DNA from: Evernia prunastri
Taxonomy: Eukaryota; Ascomycota; Lecanoromycetes; Lecanorales; Parmeliaceae
Reading direction: 5' to 3'
NCBI GenBank assembly: GCA_003184365.1
Contig: NKYR01000102.1
Span: 66,921 to 130,920 of the forward strand
DNA: 64,000 bases
Shown: in pieces, positions 32,268 to 45,017 of the stretch
Numbering within the stretch: the first letter of the stretch is position 1
Layout of the letters: every line of letters starts with the position of its first letter
Made by a program: the position numbers and the translations under genes
Notes under the pieces: model-generated
What the model was told of the DNA's origin: nothing
The model's input: the letters and a program-made list of their open reading frames with translations, nothing else
The model's database searches: none

Positions 32268-34237
32268 ATGGAGCTGACCAGAATGCCCATCGAGCTCCTA
32301 AACGAGATCTTCTTAGTGGTAAGACTATCTAATATGCTTAGTGGCTTGGCTGACCATGTCAAGCTGTGTGACAATGACCTTTTCAACCTGCTTCCCGTTG
32401 CGATGGTATCTCGCTATCTGTACAACATCACGATGCCTCTCATCTACCAAAGCATCCAAATTGATATCTCTGGGTATTCTAACTCCTCCTCCTATACGGA
32501 AGATCACTTGCCTACCAAACGGTACATCGACCCTCTCGTCACTCGACTTTCTGTTAGCCCATCAACCCGTGCAATGGTCAGAAAAATACGAGTCTTCAGC
32601 AAGGACGGGGTTCACCCAAATACTTTGAAGCTTTTGCTAAGCTGGCTTCCGAAGTGCAGTCAGCTACAATCATTTTCTTGGGATGTTCATGGTCTCTTTC
32701 CATCAACTTTGCTGGAACAACTCGCTCAACAGTGTCCCAGGCTTCACTTGCAGATGCGTACTGGTCTCAGCAAGTCCAGCGTGAAGAAAGATTGGAAGTT
32801 CCTCATGATAGCTCCCAGCATACTTTGTTCACTCCAGATCTGTATGCCCAAGGATCTATCGGGAGACGAAGATGAGGCGGATTTAGCGAAGAAAGAGCTG
32901 TTCTGGGTGCTAAGGAACTGCCCGAGCTTACAGAGTCTATCCACGTATAGCTATTCGAACCGTAAGCATAAGTCTCACACCAATCGGCGTGGACCACCGC
33001 TACCACTGGGAAGCTGGCGTGATGAAAAGCCTGAGTGTCCCTTACCTCAACTCTTGGAGCTTTCCATCACAGACAGTACCTTTGAAGCTGATGATCTATG
33101 GACTTGGGGAGCACATAATGGTTGGGCAAAACTGAAGAAGATCACACTCTGGGATGAAGGTCTCCTGAACAGCTTTTTCGGTTGTGAACACTCCTTGCGA
33201 TCGATAAATCTCATTGATGCGAACTTGGGGTATGAGGATCCTTTGGGAAGGATCTGCTTGCGTACCACAGAACTTAGGGAGTTAAAACTTCGAACCGATG
33301 TTTTCCGTCTTCCATTCTCGGTCCTCGAGACTTGCGGGTCTTCTCTGAGGACGCTCGCGGTTCACCCCCACCCCAACAGCGTTCCGCTCCGTTTCCTGCT
33401 GGCAGTCCAGCGCTTTTGTCCAAGAGTGACCAATTTGGCGACGAACCTGGGTAAACCTTATAAGAGCTTGGTAAGTTTTCCAGCCCTTGGCTTTGAGCTC
33501 GCATTAACAAAGCAATGTCACAGGAGCACCTCTCCGTCCTTAGCCAAATGCCTCAGTTGACCGAGCTAACGTTACACGTCAACCATCCCCGAAACATGGA
33601 GAAACACAAGTCTCCCCTAGCAGTGGCAGAACAAGCGTTCCTCCATATAGTCGGATGCGGTGATGCTGAGCATAGTCTCAAATCTCTCATGTTAGAAGAC
33701 ACGCTACAAGATGGTCGCCTATCCTCTGATTGGGCCAATCCATGCGGCGCAATAAGACGCTCGACCCGAACCTTCCAAGCGAAGTGGAACCCTACTGGAG
33801 AAGGCAAGCTCGGTGTCGTTGCGAGGCAGATACGGGGACCTTTGGGAGATCTCGATCGGGATGATCGCTACGCAGCACTGGCACAAGCGGAACGAGAGAC
33901 GAGAGATTACCTGGACGCCATGCCGACCGCGGTCCTAGCCAAGATGATCGAAGACAACGGTGCCCATGTAGGTCACTTACCCTCGGACGTTGGAGACTCT
34001 CAAAACGAGGTTAAAACAAGCGGTTGGTCGCCGAAGCTCAACGAGTATGAGGAACAATGGAAGGAGTCGAGCGGGGTCTTACCCTTGCTGCAATGGCAGT
34101 TGCAGAAGCGCAAGGAGCACGGGTGGAAGCTGTGGGACATGCCTCTCATGAGGCGGGAGGCTGGAAGTGAAGGTTTCCTGTACGATAGGATGAAAGAGGC
34201 TGGTGCGGAACATCTCGAGGAGTCTGCATTCTTGTGA
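32268..34237 (+). CDS. F-box-like / LRR-like protein, 2 exons
   Basis: Exons 32268-33470 and 33524-34237 join in phase 0 at AGCTTG|GAGCAC; the 53-bp intron has GTAAGT and CACAG. The product of 638 residues starts MELTRMPIELLNEIFLVVRL, an F-box core, with MVSRYLYNITMPLIYQSI completing it at about residues 48-65. Leu-rich segments follow (LKLLLSWLPKCSQLQSFSW, LKKITLWDEGLL, LTELTLHVNHP), and a charged C-terminal region without repeats covers the last 200 residues. An in-frame ATG at 32139 would add 43 residues that look unlike the family, so I prefer 32268. The likely role is an SCF adaptor with unknown substrate. It is not close to the two F-box paralogues elsewhere in the window. Confidence 0.75.
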
Positions 34238-36825
34238 TGAATGTGCTTTGTGCCATAGAATCATGTCTTCAGAACTGCATTTGTGCGTAGCAACAGACTC
34301 CATAGAATCCTGCCTCTATCATATCTATATAGGCAAGGGTCGTAAAATTCAGGGGTTCCGACCGAACATCAAAAAGGCCCCCCACCCTTTTTAAAGTCCA
34401 CCTTCAATCAAACAACAAAGACCATCCAACAACAAAATTCCGTAGCTCCGCGATTACCTTACTCTTCTCAATCACAATGTATAATCCTTTACAGCTTGAA
34501 AGCCCACATTGTCATAATTCGTCCTTTTCAAACGGCTCACTTATTCCGTTGCGAATGCACAGCACTCGTCTTTGAAAGTGTCCTGCCGAAACCATCTTAT
34601 GCCCGGAGTCGCCAAATCCTCCAAGTTGCAATATCTCTGACGGTGGTTTTCTGGGTTACGCTGGCGCGATCCGGTCAACAGTTGAGTGAGTGGTACTCTC
34701 CGAGACAACTTGCCAATCGAGTCATGGCAGTATGGCTTGGAGTCGCGGTGAAGCGGTGAAGGGTTCTGTCCGCTGACTAGTATGTAGAACTCTGATCCGT
34801 ACTGGGATTTCGATGGTAGACCGGGGAACCTGTATGGAAAGTGTGGTTGAAATGCGTCGGCCAACAGTAACTCAGCCTCGTCGTCTTGGGCGGTGAGGAT
34901 GGTGCGGTCGAGACGCGTTCGAAGATTGTCAGCTGGTCGGGTAGGGTCGTGCTGTTGCTCTCTTTAGACACTGGTGTCTTTTTCGGGAGGTGTTACTTGC
35001 ATGCGTATGAACGAACCTGAAGATCATTCTCGAGGACTTTCCCTTACGGTTTCGTTCATCGTCTCTCCCTTCCTTCATCGAACCTGCCTTCTCGGCATTT
35101 ATAGTCCACAGCCAACTTCAACATGATCATCATGCCGCCTCTCCCGGACGCAAAACTGACGTCGACTCTTTGTGAGGTTTTGATATTCTATTCTACAAGA
35201 AAACCACGACGGTTGTTGAAAGATGGCTAGCTGCCAACTCGAACGGGAGAGATCGCGTTATTTCAGATGCGTTCATTCTTCATCCGACATTCAGGTACGA
35301 TTAGACATCATTCGAAACCCATTGGTGATAGGCGCGATTACTTTCACAGTATTACGTCTAGAAAGAATATCTATAAATACCTCCCTTGGCCATTTCGCCA
35401 GTACTGCAGAGCTCGCTAAGCACACTCTTCATGTTCGTCGCCACCCTGGTGGCATGTCCGACCGCGATGATCTCATTCCATTGAAGTCAACTCACCTGGG
35501 ACGACCCACGAGACCTCGAACTTGCCTTTATGCAGGAGAAATTTCGGGACCGCCTGCAGCTTGCCGTCGACAGAAAATGCTTGCGCCCGACGAGAATCGC
35601 TTTCGGAGATGCACTTGTTGGTCGTGCGTCCCCGACTTCTCGTTTCTCCTGTTTCTCCTCGACGGGGCTGCGGTTTGACTCGTTTAATAACCAAGCAAGC
35701 AGGCGAGGCGCGAGCCGCGTCCGCCGATGTCCGCGGAAATCTTTATCACTTCGGACGTCAATGGGACACGTCAGGGAAAGAGGGTCGACGAGCTCTAGGG
35801 TACTTTCGGATGCGGGGTTCGGATGGTTCGCGGACTCCAGTCCGAGCGTCACTTGGGCGTCGCATCGGACAATGTGGAGGGGAGTGTTTGCTGAGGCTGT
35901 GTTTGTGGCTCGAGTCGGTCGACTTGACGGTGTTTGAAGGAGTCGAATTAGTGTCGGAAGGGATCCATTTTGTGGGTATCATCCAATCAATTTGCATTAG
36001 CGCGTACGTGCTAGTTCGTAAGAGACAAAAGATAGGTACCTCGGCAGGCAGCAGAAGAGTCCCTTCATAATATTCAACGTGATGAATTGATAACAAAGCA
36101 CACCATGGATGGTTATAGCTCGTCATCGGTGGTCATCGGGGTCAGTCGAGGGACAGCTGGAAGGCTTCACCACTTCGGACCCCCAAAACTACTGCGAGTT
36201 ATCAAATAAATAATCTACTTGACTATCTAATTTTGTTGATACAGCCTTAGTTTCATGAATTCCAAAAAGATGTATAAATCGTATCTCACGCTTTACGATG
36301 TGATTTGTCACAATTTCTATGAAAACGCTATGAAAGAATCGAGCTCATATCCGAGCGCATCCTACCAGGCTTGACTAGGATAGATTTGCTGACTGCAGTA
36401 GGTGGCGTTTTTCTTAGACCTGCATACCGACGCAATAGGTAAGTCCAGGCAACTCCGTGGCAGCAGGAACACGGATCCGACTACTTTAACCGCTAAGGAT
36501 CTGTCAAAGTCTTCCTCCTGTCTTTTGAGACGATAAACTCTGCAGGCAGGCCGACTACTTGCGAAATATGAAACCGAACGAAAGAATTCCTTTTCCGATT
36601 CGGATACTGATACGACAGGAGGACTGTCCGCAGAGGGCGTTCCTCCGCTTCGCACGGGTCCCCGCTGACGAAAGTCCCGGCGTCGAAAAGAGAAAAATAG
36701 GTTCATTGATTCGGCGAAGATACATCCGAGAACGACTTAAAGCTGTAGAAAGCCTCAAAAACCCGCGAATGTCTCCTTGCTCGGATTGGTCTTGTTGTTT
36801 TCTTTTTTCTCCCTGAGAACCCGTC
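34238..36825. other. 2.6 kb interval without supported gene
   Basis: Many overlapping open frames occur on both strands (for example 35223-35678 + and 35487-35852 -), none with a recognisable domain, signal peptide or convincing splice continuity. The last 200 bp are probably the promoter and 5' UTR of the methyltransferase gene. A lineage-specific gene or a decayed one could be missed here. Confidence 0.4.
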
Positions 36826-38074
36826 ATGCCTCACGAGATCCTCCATGTCGGTACCAATCGCCACAACATCATTCCTGATGGCAAAGAACACCGCATCACG
36901 GACATACAAAGCCACCATGAAGTCAAGTATCTCTCGCAGGAGATCAGGGATGGTCTCAAGACCCCTGCTGATTCTCAACATCCACGTCGCATTCCCAGCG
37001 TGCTCCTTTGGGATCAGGAAGGTCTCAAGCGATTCGAAGATATCACCTATCTCGATGACTACTATCTCACTCAGACCGAGATCGGAATCCTGGAGCGATC
37101 GAGCAAGGAGATGGCTCTGCGGATCAAGCGCAACTCTGTGCTCATTGAACTTGGGAGCGGGTTAGTGGGTCCTTGCTATTCCAACTCCTCTCGCTTAGTC
37201 ATTGAGTGAACTTTTTTTCCCAGCAACCTTCGAAAAGTCAAGATACTTCTCCAGGCTCTCGACGACCTCGAAAAGCCAGTGGATTACTACGCTCTCGACT
37301 TGTCTCTTCCAGAGCCCCAGCGAACCTTGGATTCGGTCGCTCCCGGAACGTACACCCATGTCCGCTGCCACGGGCTCCTGGGGACCTACAACGACGGACG
37401 CGCGTGGCTGCAACGCCCTGAGAACATTCAAAGGCCTTGCTGTGTCCTGTCGCTGGGGTCCACTATTGGCAGCTTCGGTCGGGATGATGCAGCAGCTTTC
37501 TTGGCCGAATTCGCTGAGGTCCTGAATGTTAATTCAGGATCGTTGACCGGTCAGAAAGGGGCATCCGCAGCAGGTTCTTGTATGATTATCGGCCTCGATG
37601 CGTGCAAAGATGCAGCAAAGGTTTCTCGAGCCTACAATGATGCCAGTGGAAAGAATGCGGGCTTCATTATGAACGCTCTGAAGCATGCAAATTCCGTCCT
37701 GGGGTACACGACGTTCCGGCACGATGATTGGTACGTAAGGGGTGAATGGAACACGGTATCAGGCTCGCACGACCAGTTCGTGATCCCACGCAGGGACATT
37801 CATTTGTTCGAAGTCGTCTCCTTGAGGGCCGGCGAGAAGGTACTGGTGGTGCAAAGCCACAAGTACGACGCCGAGGAAAAAACGACGCTTTGGAGAAAAG
37901 CGCATTTGACTGAAATCGGGCGGTGGAGCAATGATGACGATTCTTATAGTGAGTAGCTCTTCACACATTGTTTTTTTTTTTTACAATTGGTTTGCCATCC
38001 CGTCTTTGAGACCAATTCCTCACACCACAGCAGGGATCCATATGCTTTGTCCGAAGGTGAAGGATGGGGTATAG
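36826..38074 (+). CDS. EgtD/EasF-type SAM-dependent methyltransferase, stand-alone
   Basis: Exons 36826-37160, 37224-37948 and 38034-38074 join in phase to 366 residues. The N-terminal part has IPSVLLWDQEGLKRFEDIT and YYLTQTEIGILE, hallmarks of the histidine-specific methyltransferase fold family. LIELGSGNLRK, split by intron 1, is the SAM-binding motif I, and CVLSLGSTIGSF and GLDACKDAAKV follow as in relatives. The C-terminus RIHML lies in exon 3. Fungal ergothioneine synthase Egt1 carries this domain fused to an EgtB-like module, and EasF N-methylates dimethylallyltryptophan in ergot pathways; this protein has the methyltransferase only. No ergot or ergothioneine genes are nearby, so the substrate is open. 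Exon 3 has a CAGCAG (NAGNAG) acceptor giving one optional residue. Confidence 0.85.
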
Positions 38075-38173
38075 TAGGGGCATGAATATGCCACAGCGAG
38101 CAATAGTCTGAGCGATATTACAACCAATCATCGTGTCTTTTCGTGTGATGTTCGTATGTCAATCCTGGTCCAC

Positions 38174-39550
38174 CTATCGAAAGCGTAGCCAGGACAAACA
38201 CCCAAAACCCCCAAGAAGGGCCGTGATACCCGTAAAGACAATCAAGATCCCATATTCGGTGCCATACGCACCCCTGAGGTTCCAGGATCCATAGCCGAGT
38301 AGGCTCTCACTCACAGGCCCACTCCTGACAGCGCCTACGCCCCTTCCTGCAGCCATCATCCCAATCATGACACCTGCCTCGGCCTCGATTGCATCTCTCT
38401 GTACCTCCGCCACGCAACCCGTTTCTGTGATTGTGTAACCGTGAGCAAAGATGCCGTAGGCTAACGCAAAGATTGTAAATGACGGGCTTCGAGAGCGCGA
38501 AATCTTATGTTAAGAAGACGGCAAGGGCGGATCCGAGGGCGGAGACGAGAAGGACGTTTGTGGGATGCAGGTGGTTGGTCGGGAAGCCGATAAGGATTTT
38601 ATCTGCAATGAAAGATAGGTTGAGGAGGGCAACTGGGAGGGAGGAATGTAGGGAAGACAGGTTTAATGCGGTAGAAGCGTAGGCTGTGGAACCGAGGATT
38701 AGTCTGGAATTTCTATGAGGGGGAGGCTGTGAGGTGGATGGGAATGAATATAGATGCGGTGGGATTGAAGATGGGATATGAGTGTGGGATGTAGGTGAAG
38801 GTAGGGTATCCATGAAGATGAGGTCTGGTAGCAGGGGGAAGGATGACGCCCACCTAGCATGTAGATGGATGGCGTAAGATATCTGAATCCTTCAACATTT
38901 CCCACATGGAGGGTCCAGCATATTACTTTGCGAAAGAAGCGAGTGTTTGGTGGACGGAGCGTTCCCCTGGGCGAGGAAGACAGGCGGGGTTTGATGAGAC
39001 AGATCAATGGGGTTATCAGAATGGACTGCCAGCGGTAACTCCGCTCGGTCAGAACGTGGACTCCAGGTCCAGCGCTGCAGGATTACAACGGCGAAAGGTG
39101 TTGCGAAATAGATGACCCCTTAGGTATAAGTCAGAAAAACTTCAAGGGAAAGGCGCAGAGGGGATGAGAAATCGGCGTTGTGGTACCGACGTTAGCAATG
39201 TTGTGCGGGTGAGTGGAGAAGGGAAGGTGGGTGAAGTAGTATTGCTGGAAGACACTGTAGGAGAATGGAAGGCCTGCGCGAGTGCTTTTGCATTAGTCGA
39301 AGGCAGCATAGGTATTTCTTTGGTTTTGTTTTCCTCTCTTCACACAACCAGCAACACACCCAATAGAGTACCGCGCTTCATAGGTCAATTTTGAAAGGAA
39401 GTATTTACCCCAACTGAGGCCTTGAGTCAGAAAACAACCTACGAGGAGGAGCCAAGCGGCCTTGCCATGGTCGGCTGGGGCAATTGACAGTTCGAACGGT
39501 TCCAGGCATCGAAACCAGGCCTGAGATTTTGTGGCCTTGGCTGAGTGCAA
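38174..39550 (-). pseudogene. MFS monocarboxylate-type transporter, degenerate
   Basis: Blocks in the right order for a monocarboxylate-porter-like MFS protein are spread over several frames. APADHGKAAWLLLVGCFLTQ (about 39440-39500) matches the N-terminal helix 1 region. FSYSVFQQYYFTHLPF (about 39220-39290) matches the FGVFQxYY motif after helix 1. FFRKVICWTLHVGN and RYLTPSIYM lie near 38880-38940. ILGSTAYASTALNLSSLH lies near 38690. FTIFALAYGIFAHGY and AGVMIGMMAAGRGVGA lie at 38330-38480. Between them are a TAA inside a helix (about 38505), a frameshift at about 38480 and low-complexity insertions. I take it as a dead gene; some breaks could be introns, but the TAA and frame changes within helices cannot. 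Confidence 0.7.
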
Positions 39551-40911
39551 GTGTTATTTGGACACTCGTTGAGGGTTCACCGCAGCTAGCTGCATGACCA
39601 AACGGTGGTACTGAAGTCGCACGTATCGCTCCCGAGATGGATGCGGGGAGATGCCATGTCGGTCTCCTTATCTCCAGAGGTGGAATTGGTTTGGCACCAT
39701 ACAAGATCGTAAAAGCAGAGACCTAAGAGCAGAGAGCTGGGACAGAGAGTTTTTCAGCCCCTTGCCTGCCAAGGGAACCTTGCGGAGCCGCATGAATTTT
39801 AGGATCCAAGGTACTTTACGTGAATGATCCTGGAGGAGTGTCACCATTTTGAATATGACGTGCGGTGCCACGATGCGCATGTTGTAGAGCATGCAGACCA
39901 AGCATCTTGCGTGGCTGAGGGATTACAAAGCCTCTTGAAGCTTTGGAAAATCGTGTTCTACGCTTCATAATTTGCTGTTTTGATTTTTTCTTTCTTATCG
40001 TAAAACGGCTAGACTGATAGATCGGATATCAGACCATGCGTTACCGGGTTCCCAAGTGGATACCGACGAGAAAGGCGAAATGGCGGTCGAGGCGACCCAC
40101 TCATCCTAGGAATCTGCCGCCGTACGATCCCGTACTTCGCGGTTCGCAGAGAGGTGAAGGAACGCTAAAGTCTGACGCATCGCCATTCTCTGTCGGGGCC
40201 GATCAGCTACTCTTTCAGAGCCGACAGCAGTACTTTAAGGGATCCGAACACTGGCTCGCTGCATGAGTCCGATGCTCTTTCTAGAACAATCATCGAAGCT
40301 TTAGACTGCTTACCAGTCTAGTAGTATGTTAAGGAAGGTGCTGAGAGATAATGAAACACAATACCATGTTGGATTTCTTGCGGATTCAGCGACAGTACGT
40401 ATCAAGTGTTGCATATTTGCTTGTGTAGTGCCCGTTTATGGATGAAATACACAGACTAGGTGGCTTTAAGTGCTATCGTCAGAAGTTTGGGTAGGCTTCT
40501 CGAGCGAAGCCTTCAAGTCGCTCGAGATGCTATTGGTAGCTAAATACAAGCAGTTAGGACACATTGGTGCATAGTAGGTAGGTTCCTCGTGACTGGGAAG
40601 AAAGCCGACTTAGGGCTAGGGCTGCACTGACGCTAGCGCATCTCAAACTCAGCCTCACCATCTACCTCAGCTTCAGAGCTCGGACTAAAGACCATTGTGT
40701 TGTCTCACTCCTCATATATACTCTCCTCAGTCATTCTGCGCTAGCAGCAATCAACAGTCAGTGCTCTCATTGTACGTATACTATACTACGGCCAAATTAT
40801 TACGACGGTAAGACCAGCACCTGCCAGCAAGCGTATCGATTGAGCTTGAAGTGGCCGCGGGGGCGACACCCTCTTCAAGGCTCAGGAGATCACTGAATTG
40901 ATAGAACAGCT
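39551..40911. other. intergenic, no supported gene
   Basis: Short frames only. It forms the promoter side of the membrane-protein gene at 40912. Confidence 0.45.
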
Positions 40912-41967
40912 ATGACAGACTCATTGACCATAAGTGTTGGCGTGCTCCAGATTCTCGAGCTAATTTCGGCCGCCCAAAGCTATAAGAGCACAGCGATTTC
41001 TCAGACTTATGGTAGGCCATTAGGATGGCTCATCACTACCTTGCCCGGAAATACCGCCACTGAATACGAAAGAATCGAGCGGGTTGTCCTTCGAGGCAGT
41101 GATGCCGAAGCTCTACGGTCAGAGACTCCGTTATCACAGAATGTAATATGACGGCTGTTGCTGTGGGTGACTCTCTTCTGGTGATATAGCTCACCCCTGA
41201 TGTATGGGCAGGGGGCCGTTATCGCGCAAGTCGCGCTTACGGCGCTGTCCCTGTCTAGCCTGAGCCTCGCTCATTGGACCGCACGCGCCTTTCTACTATT
41301 TGCTACGGTCGCTGGCTGCCTTTCGGTCTACTACGCCTGTACTTTATCAAGAGATATCGGCAAATGTTATCAGCCGGAGCTTGTTCGTGATTGGCTGAGC
41401 ACAACAGGTCCGAATCCCACGACTATAACAGATACTGAAGTAACTGAAAAGAAGGAAAGAAACGCATCGCTCGCCGGTATTTTCATCTTATCTGCTCCTT
41501 ATACAATGATGTCGTATTCTATCATGGCTTTCATCATTGGTCTCGCCATTTACCAAGGCTTTGTGTGGACAAGAGCGCTAGATACAGATGCTGGAAAGAC
41601 CAACAGCCGCAATGTATTCATCGCTTACATCGTGAGCACGGGTTTCTGCGGACTCTTCTTTCTCAACACCAGTATGATCAAAGCGGTTGAGAGCTTGTTC
41701 ATGTCCAGGACCCGGAGTAACGAAAATGGTCGACAATCTCTTCAGCTTGAACGATATCCTTCCGCCACTTTTGCAAATAATACAGCTGGGTCGACACAGA
41801 ATAACGATGCGTTGTCTCGACAGCATGAGACTGGGGCTGAAGGCTATCACGAAGGCCTTGCGGTGGCGCTCGAGGCGGCCGCGAAGGCGCATATCCTTAG
41901 CGCTGAGGCAGATCGTCGTGTCGCTTCAGAGTATGCGAAATTGTTTTCGCACCGCAAAGGGATGTGA
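40912..41967 (+). CDS. fungal multi-pass membrane protein, unknown function
   Basis: Exon 40912-41117 joins exon 41190-41967 as ACG|CTCACC in phase, giving 327 residues with the continuous reading EALRSPLMYGQGAVIAQVAL. The donor GTCAGA is non-consensus, so the junction is an inference from frame. Hydrophobic segments appear at VIAQVALTALSLSSLSLAHW, ARAFLLFATVAGCLSVYYA, SYSIMAFIIGLAIYQGFVW and VFIAYIVSTGFCGLFFL, so four helices. A charged C-terminal tail of about 90 residues is rich in Ala and Glu and probably helical. I recognise similar ascomycete hypothetical proteins but no named family. Confidence 0.65.
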
Positions 41968-42747
41968 CTAGTGTTGGATGAGACTGGTCTCTGATTTTGT
42001 CTTCGGAACAACGTCTTCAGACTTCTCGGTGATACAGCATCATTACTTGATGCCAAGTCGGTTATTCTCGTCACACGATATCAAGCGTTTAGCCGGTCGC
42101 AGGGCGTGGTGATCTCGCTCAACCAGGTACTATAGCATATCGAGATCGTTTATGTGAATGGTAGTCTTATTATAGGCGCCTTGGTAAGGTGATACGCGTC
42201 ATAAAGTATCTCTATATAGACGAATTCACCATCCGTGTTCGACTCTTTCTTCGATCTTGTCTCTTTCAGAATCATAAGTATTATATTTATACAGCCTACT
42301 CGCATCGGCGTATTGCTCTATTGATAATTCAGATTTATGCTTGGAAGCATGTGGGTGTTCTTAGTACTGGGCATGAGAACCTGCCTGTTCAAGCATCTCT
42401 TCCCTCGCCAGCCCGATGCTGGGACAGCCTATCAAGTAATATACAGTCATACGATTTGTTATGGTGATCACTCGTAGTGATATGAGAGATTGACATTATC
42501 TTCAAGATGTTAGAGATGTAGACATTGGCGTACAAAAAGATAAATGTCTATAAAATTCTACTGTCGTGAGTTCGGTGGTACGTTATCATGGACTGATATG
42601 TTTCTTACGGATGACCGTTGTATCCGTGCATTTTGAGATTCAGCTATGCTGCAGAAGCGTTGGCTCGTTCGTGCCTTTTCAGACTGTCGCTGGCCGCCCG
42701 CGGTCTTCAAATTCTTCGGTGGTCTTGGGTTCCGAGTCGCCAAACCT
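41968..42747. other. intergenic between convergent genes
   Basis: No coding evidence beyond shadows of the neighbours. Confidence 0.5.
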
Positions 42748-44374
42748 TCAAGGCTCTTTTTTCGTCTCACCGCCGCCAGGATCCCTCTTTGCTTCGCTCG
42801 TCTTCTCTATCCTCTCCCTTCTCCACTCCATCCCCATATTCTTCACCAACCAATCCGCCGCTAGTCCACCACCCCCGCTCAGCACCGTCAGTAACGTGAA
42901 AAACCACCCCCTTCCCATAACTTTCACCAGCGGCTGCAAAACAGCTGCAACGATCGCGGACAGCGCGCACCTCGTAATGTTCCTCGCAGCCGCGGTGCTC
43001 GGACTTGCTGGGAAAATGTCTACTAGCAGCGCATTGAACGTCTGTTGGAAGCTCGTGCAGAGCGCCGCGAGCACATACTGCAGGATCAGCGGCACGGCTT
43101 CGTGAGCACGCGCTTGGACGGACCATCCGTAGCCCGCAAGCGCTGCTATGTAGATGGCGAGTAGGTAGTAAGACCCTCTGGCCCTCGCGCGCTCGATGGG
43201 GAAGTCGTTCAGATCGTCACCGGAGACTTTGTCGATTGTGTGGCCGATCGATCGCGCCGTGGCTTTGTAGTTCCGGTCCATCAGCTTGCCGTTCAGGTAG
43301 CCTCCGCTCACGGTCCCAAAGCCTCCGGTGAGGTACGACAGGCCGATTTGAAGCTCGTTGAAGTGGTAGGTGTCTTTGAAGATGGAGGGGATGGATGCTT
43401 GGACGGCGTACCACACCGCGTAGGGTGAACCTGCCATCCAGAGGACGAGTGCTGTGTCTTTCCAGAAGAGAATGCGGATTGCGGCCATCGGGTTGGCCAA
43501 TTTGAATTTGGCCTTCTTTCCTGGCCCTACCTCAGCCCCTCCATTATTCTCGTCAATGACCTCACTGCTCTTTTCCATCTCCATAGCATCCTTTTCTCTC
43601 TTGATCTTTCCGTGGAAGAGAGTCCACCAGGGTCTCCCCCACCCCGTAGCCTCCACACTCCCATTTCCGACGATACTCCGCGCCTTCTCCGGCAGCCCAG
43701 ATCCAACGAATAGCAATACACTCCCCCCGAATATGACCAGTGCCCAGAAAACCCACTCGTAACTCCCACTGCCCAGCGCCACCAGGCCGCCAATCACCGG
43801 TCCCAGACAGACGGCTAAATTCGCCGCTCCCATCGTAGGGCCTTGCATGCCTCCCCTTTCCGCCGGTGGACAGACGTCTGCAATGACGCCGTAGGCGATG
43901 GCTAGGACTGCTGACGCGCCGAGACTTTGCACCGCGCGCAGCACTAGCAGAGCAGCATAGCTGTTCTTGTTCAATGCCAGCCCCAGAGATGCAGCCGTGT
44001 AGATCGCATATGTGATTTGTAGGATCGGTCTCCTCCCGAAGCTGTCCGAGGCTGTTGCAAAGAGCAGCGGGGAGATGGCTTGAAAGACTATGTAAAGTGA
44101 GATTTACCGCTTGGGCCGAGACATGAAAATGCTTAGCTAGCAAGGGTAGTAGAGGTAAGTAGATCGTAGGGGTCAGCGGAGATGCGAGCATGGCGGATTT
44201 CAGGTTGACGGTAGTTAGACGTTTGTGGGCTTTGGTGAAAGTTGAGTAAGGAACTGTTGAGGGGTCACTTGGGGTGCACTCGGCGATTTGTTCTTCATTT
44301 TCTGCAGGTGCTGCGAAAATGGCCTCGTCTAGAAGAGAGGAGGATACTGACTCTTCTGGCTTGGTCTCGGACAT
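42748..44374 (-). CDS. MFS drug:H+ antiporter (DHA1-like), one frameshift
   Basis: The start MSETKPEESVSSS at 44374 leads to helix 1 (SAMLASPLTPTIYLPLLPLL). The frame breaks in a TTT run (44094-44096 on the + strand as AAA) just after AQAVNLT. Dropping one base restores YIVFQAISPLLFATASDS and the family motif A-like FGRRPIL between helices 2 and 3. The second frame runs on to 42748 through about ten more helices with a charged central loop of about 90 residues. NLAVCLGPVIGGLVALGS is the antiporter motif C region (expected GxxxGPxxGG). Such proton-driven exporters remove drugs or metabolites across the plasma membrane. Because the break sits in a homopolymer and all else looks intact, a base-call error is as likely as real inactivation. 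Confidence 0.8.
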
Positions 44375-45017
44375 CTTTACTGTCGGATGCATTGGGTCAA
44401 AGAAGGTGGAGGGACACAATTGTGGAACGGGAATTGAGGGGCGTGCTACGCGGTATTGTTTCCCCACCGCATTCGGGACCTATCAGGGGAAGCCAAATTT
44501 CATGCAGCCGTCCGCGAAACAGCAACAGAAACCTCTGCCTTCTCAATTACCACGTGATTGCGAAATTCGCCTCCCCGTACGGGGCAACCTTGCAAACAGA
44601 ACAATGATTGAGATGTCGCAAGTCAGTGATAGGTGAAGGCCCCAAGTCGCACCAACAGGGAACCTGGCCGCACCAACATTCCGCGGGCAGGCGCATCCCT
44701 GGTGGGATCTACGGGTGGAGAGTATTTAGTTCGTTCGTATTGTATGCCGCTCGTGAGGCGCTAGAGACCATTCCACTTTGCCAGCCTCATCTCTTAGGGA
44801 TTGCGGAGGGAGTGAGGAAGAGAAGAAACCGTATGTTGCCGTTTATGCCCAAATCAGTGACGGAAATAAGAATGCCGAGGCCCGGTTTGCGCTTTCCTGG
44901 ACCATTCTGTAACAGCAACTGTAATGACCTGGTACTGTTGTGAGCAATTGTCTGTTCATACTTCAACAGAGTATCAGGACGAATTTGTTCAGCCCCTGGC
45001 GATAACGAGGGTCAACA
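44375..45017. other. divergent promoter region
   Basis: Lies between the divergent MFS and kinase-family genes; no CDS supported. Confidence 0.5.
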
